Assembly: GCA_033763735.1 (NCBI GenBank)
Contig: JANRJY010000090.1
Span: 1-10,339, forward strand
Direction: 5' to 3'
DNA length: 10,339 nt
Source: JANRJY01 sp033763735
GTDB lineage: Bacteria; Bacteroidota; Bacteroidia; Cytophagales; UBA9547
Position 1 is the first letter of the stretch. The number at the start of each line of letters is the position of its first letter. Of the stretch, positions 7,032 through 10,339 are shown piece after piece. Below the pieces are notes generated by a model. It did not search any database. It was given only the letters and a program-made list of their open reading frames with translations, and was not told the origin of the DNA. The position numbers and the translations under genes were made by a program.

Positions 7032-7414
7032 TGAAAGACTTCAAAAAATATTATATACTTAATGCACCACCTGAAGAGGTGTATTTGGCGCTTACTTTAC
7101 CTCAAACCATTCAGCTATGGACGGGAGCAGAAGTCGAAATGTCGGATGTTCCCGGAAGTGAATTTTCATTATGGGATGGCGAAATTGTAGGTAAGAATAT
7201 CTCTTTTGAACCCGGGCGAAAAATTGTTCAAGAATGGTACTTTGGTGACCAACCTGAAACATCCATTGTCACAATCACACTTCATACAGATAAAAAAGGC
7301 ACTTCAGTGGAACTCAAACATACAAATATCCCTAACGAAGCCTATGAGGATATTGTAGATGGCTGGAATACGCAATATTTTGGCAGTCTGGAAGAGTTTT
7401 ATGAAGAAGGGTAG
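7031..7414 (+). CDS. SRPBCC / AHSA1-domain protein
   Basis: A 127-residue single-domain protein of the START-like helix-grip fold, matching the Aha1 C-terminal (AHSA1) type. Visible marks are NAPPEEVYLALTLPQTIQLW (11-30), the strand-turn-strand GSEFSLWDGEIVGKN with FEPGRKIVQEWYFGD after it, TITLHTDKKGTSVELKHTNI, and the C-terminal helix GWNTQYFGSLEEFYEE that closes the hydrophobic pocket. Such proteins bind small hydrophobic ligands or act as co-chaperone-like domains; no ligand is evident here. The gene diverges from the Uma2 gene across a 91-base spacer. A weak promoter (TTG at 6948-6950, 19 bases, then TCTTTTTG at 6970-6977) may serve it. It ends at TAG 7412-7414 and is not closely followed by another gene. 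Confidence 0.85.
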   Translation: MKDFKKYYILNAPPEEVYLALTLPQTIQLWTGAEVEMSDVPGSEFSLWDGEIVGKNISFEPGRKIVQEWYFGDQPETSIVTITLHTDKKGTSVELKHTNIPNEAYEDIVDGWNTQYFGSLEEFYEEG

Positions 7415-7423
7415 GATAGCGAT

Positions 7424-7504
7424 TAGTGATGAGCGAGTAGCGTATGGTGTTAAAACAAAAATGACTTTTAATATTTCAAATAATCATAACTAATCACTAT
7501 TAAC
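7424..7504. repeat. Bipartite repeat element, copy 1
   Basis: ATGAGCGA at 7429-7436 and ACTATTAAC at 7496-7504 both recur exactly, in the same order, at 7820-7827 and 7861-7869. Copy 1 also contains an inverted pair: TAGTGATGAG (7424-7433) against CTAATCACTA (7490-7499) pairs at nine of ten positions across a 56-base spacer. The copy begins ten bases after the SRPBCC stop codon, so it could form a weak stem in the 3' end of that message. Confidence 0.45.
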
Positions 7505-7631
7505 AAACCTCTCTGAATCTCGAGTATGCATTGAATAGAATTTGTAACACTCTTTTTAGCTCGGTTATAAGGTAGATTAATGAAGGAAATTGTCATTTTA
7601 TATGTAAAAACGATTTTCCAGACCTTCCCCG

Positions 7632-7670
7632 CTACAAACTGAGGCAATTGTAGGTCGATTTTATTTTTTG
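7632..7670 (+). terminator. Weak stem-loop followed by a T-rich run
   Basis: CTACAA (7632-7637) pairs with TTGTAG (7648-7653) around a ten-base loop, and a T-rich run (about 7658-7669) follows. The shape resembles an intrinsic terminator on the plus strand, but the stem has only six pairs, two of them G-C, and the run starts a few bases late. It could equally be an incidental fold. Confidence 0.25.
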
Positions 7671-7704
7671 AAGCAATGTACTTGACATTGTGAAACTAAT
7701 TTGC

Positions 7705-7738
7705 GTATTTTGTCGGATTTAACTACTGTATTTTGTCG
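7705..7738 (+). promoter_or_regulatory. Two copies of GTATTTTGTCG with a 23-bp period
   Basis: The 11-base word GTATTTTGTCG occurs at 7705-7715 and 7728-7738. The period of 23 bp is about two helical turns, as for paired binding sites. Each copy also contains TAnTTTG, one base short of the Bacteroidota -7 box, so a promoter reading is also open. The pair lies about 135-170 bases before the dnaE start. Confidence 0.4.
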
Positions 7739-7787
7739 TAAATATATACAAACAGTTTAAGGCTCCAAATTTCAGGAAGTAAGCGAC

Positions 7788-7812
7788 TATTACTATTGAA
7801 TCAAGAGTAATA
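7788..7812. promoter_or_regulatory. 25-bp near-perfect palindrome upstream of dnaE (operator-like)
   Basis: Eleven of the twelve base pairs of symmetry around the central A at 7800 are kept. The outer arms are TATTACT (7788-7794) and AGTAATA (7806-7812), the inner arms TTGA (7796-7799) and TCAA (7801-7804), and the single mismatch is 7795 against 7805. It ends 61 bases before the dnaE start codon. A site for a dimeric repressor is the natural guess; an RNA hairpin is the alternative. Confidence 0.5.
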
Positions 7813-7819
7813 ATGCATA

Positions 7820-7869
7820 ATGAGCGATGAATATAATTAATTACGTACTACCAACTACATACTATTAAC
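7820..7869. repeat. Bipartite repeat element, copy 2
   Basis: ATGAGCGA (7820-7827) and ACTATTAAC (7861-7869) repeat the two halves of the element at 7424-7504 in the same order, with a shorter spacer (33 instead of 59 bases). The right half is embedded in a loose run of ACTA-type words (from about 7846 to 7873) that reaches the dnaE start codon. Confidence 0.45.
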
Positions 7870-7873
7870 TAAC

Positions 7874-10339
7874 TTGTATCTCTCCTGCCACACATACTAT
7901 AGTTTTTTATACGGCACTATGGAGCCTGCCGAGCTGGTTGCCAGAGGCAGACAGGCTGGGGCTGACGTTCTTGTGTTGACCGACATCAATAATACATCGG
8001 GTTGGTACGATTTTTTGTTGGCATGCGACAAGCATCAAATTAGGCCTTTGTTAGGGGTGGATTTTAGGCACGAGCGACAACCTTGTTTTACAGCTATTGC
8101 CAAAAACAGGGAAGGGATATACGCTATTAATGAGTTTTTGAGTGCGTATTCCGCTAGTAAGCAATACGATGAGCCTCCGCGCAGTGAGCATATATACTTG
8201 ATCTATGCATTTGGAAAAAAGCAACCTCACGAATTACATGCCAATGAGTATATAGGCATTCGTGCTTCAGAGCTCAATAAGTTGTACAACTCTGCGTATT
8301 TGCAGTATGCGGACAAGTTGGTGGCATGGTGCCCTGTTGTGTACAAAGATGCCTCTGATTATCACTTGCATGAAGTGCTACAAGCAATTGACCAAAATGC
8401 CTTGTTGTCCAAGCTCGACACATTAAACATTGCGCACCACGATGCATATTTTACTTCCGTAGATAAGCTCAAAAGGGCTTATTCCGACTATTCTTTCATT
8501 GTTGACAATACATATAAGCTGTTGAAAAGCTGCGAGATACAATTTGACTTGCATACGCCCAAAAACAAGAAATCATTTACCGGTTCCAAGCCCGACGACA
8601 AGACTTTGCTTGAAAAGCTCGCCTTTGATGGCTATCGTTATCGCTACGGCTCCGACAAAAAGGCCCTTGCTCGAGTGCAAAAGGAACTTCGTATTATTGA
8701 TGAACTTGACTTTTCGGCTTATTTCCTCATTACATGGGATATCCTCAGATATGCCGAAAGCAGAGGTTTTCACTGGGTGGGACGGGGATCCGGAGCCAAC
8801 TCCATTGTGGCCTATTGCCTCAAAATATCCAATGTGGATCCCATAGAGCTGGATTTGTATTTCGAACGGTTCATCAATCCCTATAGAACGAGTCCTCCTG
8901 ACTTTGATATTGACTTCAGCTGGGATGAGCGTGATGAAATTATTGATTACATATTCAAGCGCTATGGCAAAGGTTATGTATGCCTACTGGCTACCTACAA
9001 TACCTTTAAAGGCAGGTCTATTGTGCGGGAGTTGGGCAAAGTATATGGATTGCCAAAAGGGGAGATTGATGTGCTTGTAAATGAGCCAAATAACATAGGA
9101 AAACACCACGGGCTTTCGGAACAAATTATCGAAACCGGAAAAAAAATTATTGACTTCCCCGACCACTTAAGCATACATGCCGGTGGCATACTAATTACCG
9201 AAGAGCCATTGTACTACTACACTGCCTTGGATATGATGCCCAAAGGCTTTCCGGTGTGTCAGTTCGATATGCATGTGGCTGAAGACTGGGGCTTTTACAA
9301 ATATGATGTGCTGAGTCAGAGAGGATTAGGTCATATAAAAGAAGCAGTTGAAATTATCCGAAAAAACAAACAAATATCGGTGGATATTCATCGGGCAAAG
9401 GATTTTTTTAAGGACGAAAATATTAAAAAACAGCTCAAATCGGCACACACAATTGGTTGTTTTTACATCGAAAGCCCTGCCATGCGTGGGTTGTTGTCGA
9501 AGCTTCGGTGCGATAATTTTATTTCCCTTGTGGCTGCAAGTTCCATTATTCGCCCTGGTGTGGCTAAGTCAGGTATGATGAAGGAATACATTAGCCGTTT
9601 TCATTATCCCGATAAAATCACCTACATCCATCCCAAATTCAAAGAAGTACTGGAAGAAACTTATGGGGTAATGGTGTATCAGGAAGATGTAATCAAAATT
9701 GCTCATCACTTTGCCGGGCTCGACCTCGGTGAAGCCGATATCCTGAGGCGTGGTATGAGTGGTAAGTCGCGTTCCAAGGCAGAGTTTATCAAGGTAGAGA
9801 TGCAGTATTTTGCCAATTGCAAGAAACTTGGTTATCCTGACGAACTTGCAAAGGAGGTTTGGCGGCAAATTGAAAGTTTTTCGGGATATTCATTTTGTAA
9901 AGCACACTCGGCTAGTTTTGCGGTGGAGAGCTACCAAAGTCTGTTTCTCAAAACCTATTACCCCAAAGAGTTTATGGTAGCTGTAATCAATAACTTTGGC
10001 GGGTTTTATCACACAGAACTATACGTACACGAAGCCCGCATGAGTGGGGCTGTAATTGAGGCTCCTTGTATCAACAACAGCGATTACAAAACCAACATTA
10101 AGGGTGATATCGTGTATTTGGGTTTTATTCACATCCTCAATATGGAAAGCGAATTTGCTCAACTTATCGTGCATGAGCGCACGAAGAATGGACCTTACCT
10201 TGGTCTGCGCGATTTTATTCAACGTACAGGTGCACCCAAAGAACAACTTAACTTACTTATTCGCATAGGAGCCTTTCGATGTACCGGCAGGAGCAAGCAA
10301 CAGTTGCTTTGGGAAAAGAACAATTATCTACTATCCAAG
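7874..10339 (+). CDS. dnaE: DNA polymerase III alpha subunit, DnaE family (short Bacteroidota form), 3' end beyond window
   Basis: A C-family replicative or repair polymerase, open for 822 codons to the right edge. The start is TTG at 7874, giving (M)YLSCHTYYSFLYGT, the usual beginning of this protein in Bacteroidota; the frame has a stop at 7838-7840 and the first ATG (7919) would cut into the PHP domain. The PHP metal site looks degraded: only His6 of the HxH pair remains and LTDINN replaces the usual TDH, so proofreading by this domain is unlikely. The catalytic triad is intact: Asp345 and Asp347 in PPDFDIDF and Asp478 in YKYDVL. Further landmarks are GRGSGANSIVAYCL, SIHAGGILIT, GVMVYQEDVI and GYSFCKAHSASFAVESYQSL, then the helix-hairpin-helix part (LNLLIRIGAF) near the edge. 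From memory, family members of this form run to about 1000 residues and often neighbour a DinB-type polymerase gene; none lies upstream here. A role as second, damage-related DnaE is inference. The G+C content is clearly above that of the left half. Confidence 0.93.
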   Translation, partial: MYLSCHTYYSFLYGTMEPAELVARGRQAGADVLVLTDINNTSGWYDFLLACDKHQIRPLLGVDFRHERQPCFTAIAKNREGIYAINEFLSAYSASKQYDEPPRSEHIYLIYAFGKKQPHELHANEYIGIRASELNKLYNSAYLQYADKLVAWCPVVYKDASDYHLHEVLQAIDQNALLSKLDTLNIAHHDAYFTSVDKLKRAYSDYSFIVDNTYKLLKSCEIQFDLHTPKNKKSFTGSKPDDKTLLEKLAFDGYRYRYGSDKKALARVQKELRIIDELDFSAYFLITWDILRYAESRGFHWVGRGSGANSIVAYCLKISNVDPIELDLYFERFINPYRTSPPDFDIDFSWDERDEIIDYIFKRYGKGYVCLLATYNTFKGRSIVRELGKVYGLPKGEIDVLVNEPNNIGKHHGLSEQIIETGKKIIDFPDHLSIHAGGILITEEPLYYYTALDMMPKGFPVCQFDMHVAEDWGFYKYDVLSQRGLGHIKEAVEIIRKNKQISVDIHRAKDFFKDENIKKQLKSAHTIGCFYIESPAMRGLLSKLRCDNFISLVAASSIIRPGVAKSGMMKEYISRFHYPDKITYIHPKFKEVLEETYGVMVYQEDVIKIAHHFAGLDLGEADILRRGMSGKSRSKAEFIKVEMQYFANCKKLGYPDELAKEVWRQIESFSGYSFCKAHSASFAVESYQSLFLKTYYPKEFMVAVINNFGGFYHTELYVHEARMSGAVIEAPCINNSDYKTNIKGDIVYLGFIHILNMESEFAQLIVHERTKNGPYLGLRDFIQRTGAPKEQLNLLIRIGAFRCTGRSKQQLLWEKNNYLLSK

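Larger units (their letters stand above)
7415..7873. other. 459-base gene-free region between the SRPBCC gene and dnaE
   Basis: No convincing gene is seen on either strand. The longest short frames (42 codons on the minus strand at 7468-7596, 20 codons on the plus strand at 7580-7642) carry no recognised motif. The stretch does hold ordered DNA: two copies of a bipartite repeat at its edges, a small stem-loop at 7632-7653, a direct repeat at 7705-7738, and a long palindrome at 7788-7812. These are listed separately. Confidence 0.7.

Noticed and set aside
6352..7414. Uma2 plus CoA-binding plus SRPBCC as a defence or toxin-antitoxin system
   Set aside because: The genes are common stand-alone families, are not all on one strand, and no antitoxin, methylase or transposase accompanies them.
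7468..7596. 42-codon frame on the minus strand after the SRPBCC gene
   Set aside because: It overlaps the repeat copy at 7424-7504, has no recognisable motif and no promoter match; it is within chance for AT-rich DNA.
7580..7642. 20-codon frame on the plus strand beginning MKEIVILYVK
   Set aside because: Very short, unsupported by any start signal, and it ends inside the small stem-loop.
7424..7869. CRISPR array or integron attC sites in the repeat-bearing spacer
   Set aside because: Only two unequal copies are present, with no regular repeat-spacer pattern, no cas genes and no integrase.
8544..10268. Several 60-100 codon frames on both strands within the right part
   Set aside because: All lie within the open, well-conserved dnaE frame and show no family motifs, so they are shadows.

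Overview
The window comes from a member of the Bacteroidota, perhaps near Chitinophagales or Flavobacteriia; the finer placement is a guess. The signs are a secreted protein ending in the CHU_C (type B) sorting domain of the type IX secretion system, a DnaE of the short form found in Bacteroidota, little evidence of Shine-Dalgarno sites, two probable TTG starts, and several matches to the Bacteroidota -7 promoter element TAnnTTTG. Most of the window is AT-rich; the DnaE gene at the right end is clearly richer in G+C.

Left part (1-5948): four tightly packed genes alternate in strand. They are a large seven-blade FG-GAP/VCBS propeller protein with Ig-like domains and a T9SS signal (-), an FkbM-type methyltransferase (+), a second and different FkbM-like methyltransferase (-), and a family 9 glycosyltransferase (+). 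The three enzymes look like part of a surface-glycan locus: the glycosyltransferase would add sugars to a lipid-linked or LPS-type glycan and the methyltransferases could cap or decorate it. There is almost no intergenic DNA. The first divergent pair overlaps at its 5' ends. The second is separated by 27 bases holding two opposed TAnnTTTG elements. Both convergent pairs share a TTAA at their stop codons.

Middle part (5945-7414): a small CoA-binding (YccU-type) protein and a Uma2-family (PD-(D/E)XK fold) protein lie on the minus strand and may be co-transcribed. A 10-bp perfect hairpin sits just before the CoA-binding start. Diverging from them is an SRPBCC/AHSA1 protein whose start codon is the edge of an 8-bp inverted repeat.

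Right part (7415-10339): a 459-base gene-free stretch holds several ordered signals. These are two copies of a bipartite repeat, a small stem-loop, an 11-bp direct repeat with a 23-bp period and a 25-bp near-perfect palindrome. It is followed by a dnaE-type DNA polymerase III alpha gene starting at TTG 7874 and running off the right edge (822 codons visible). No complete new defence or mobile system is visible. The most unusual material is the regulatory-looking DNA upstream of dnaE and the promoter layout at 4764-4790.
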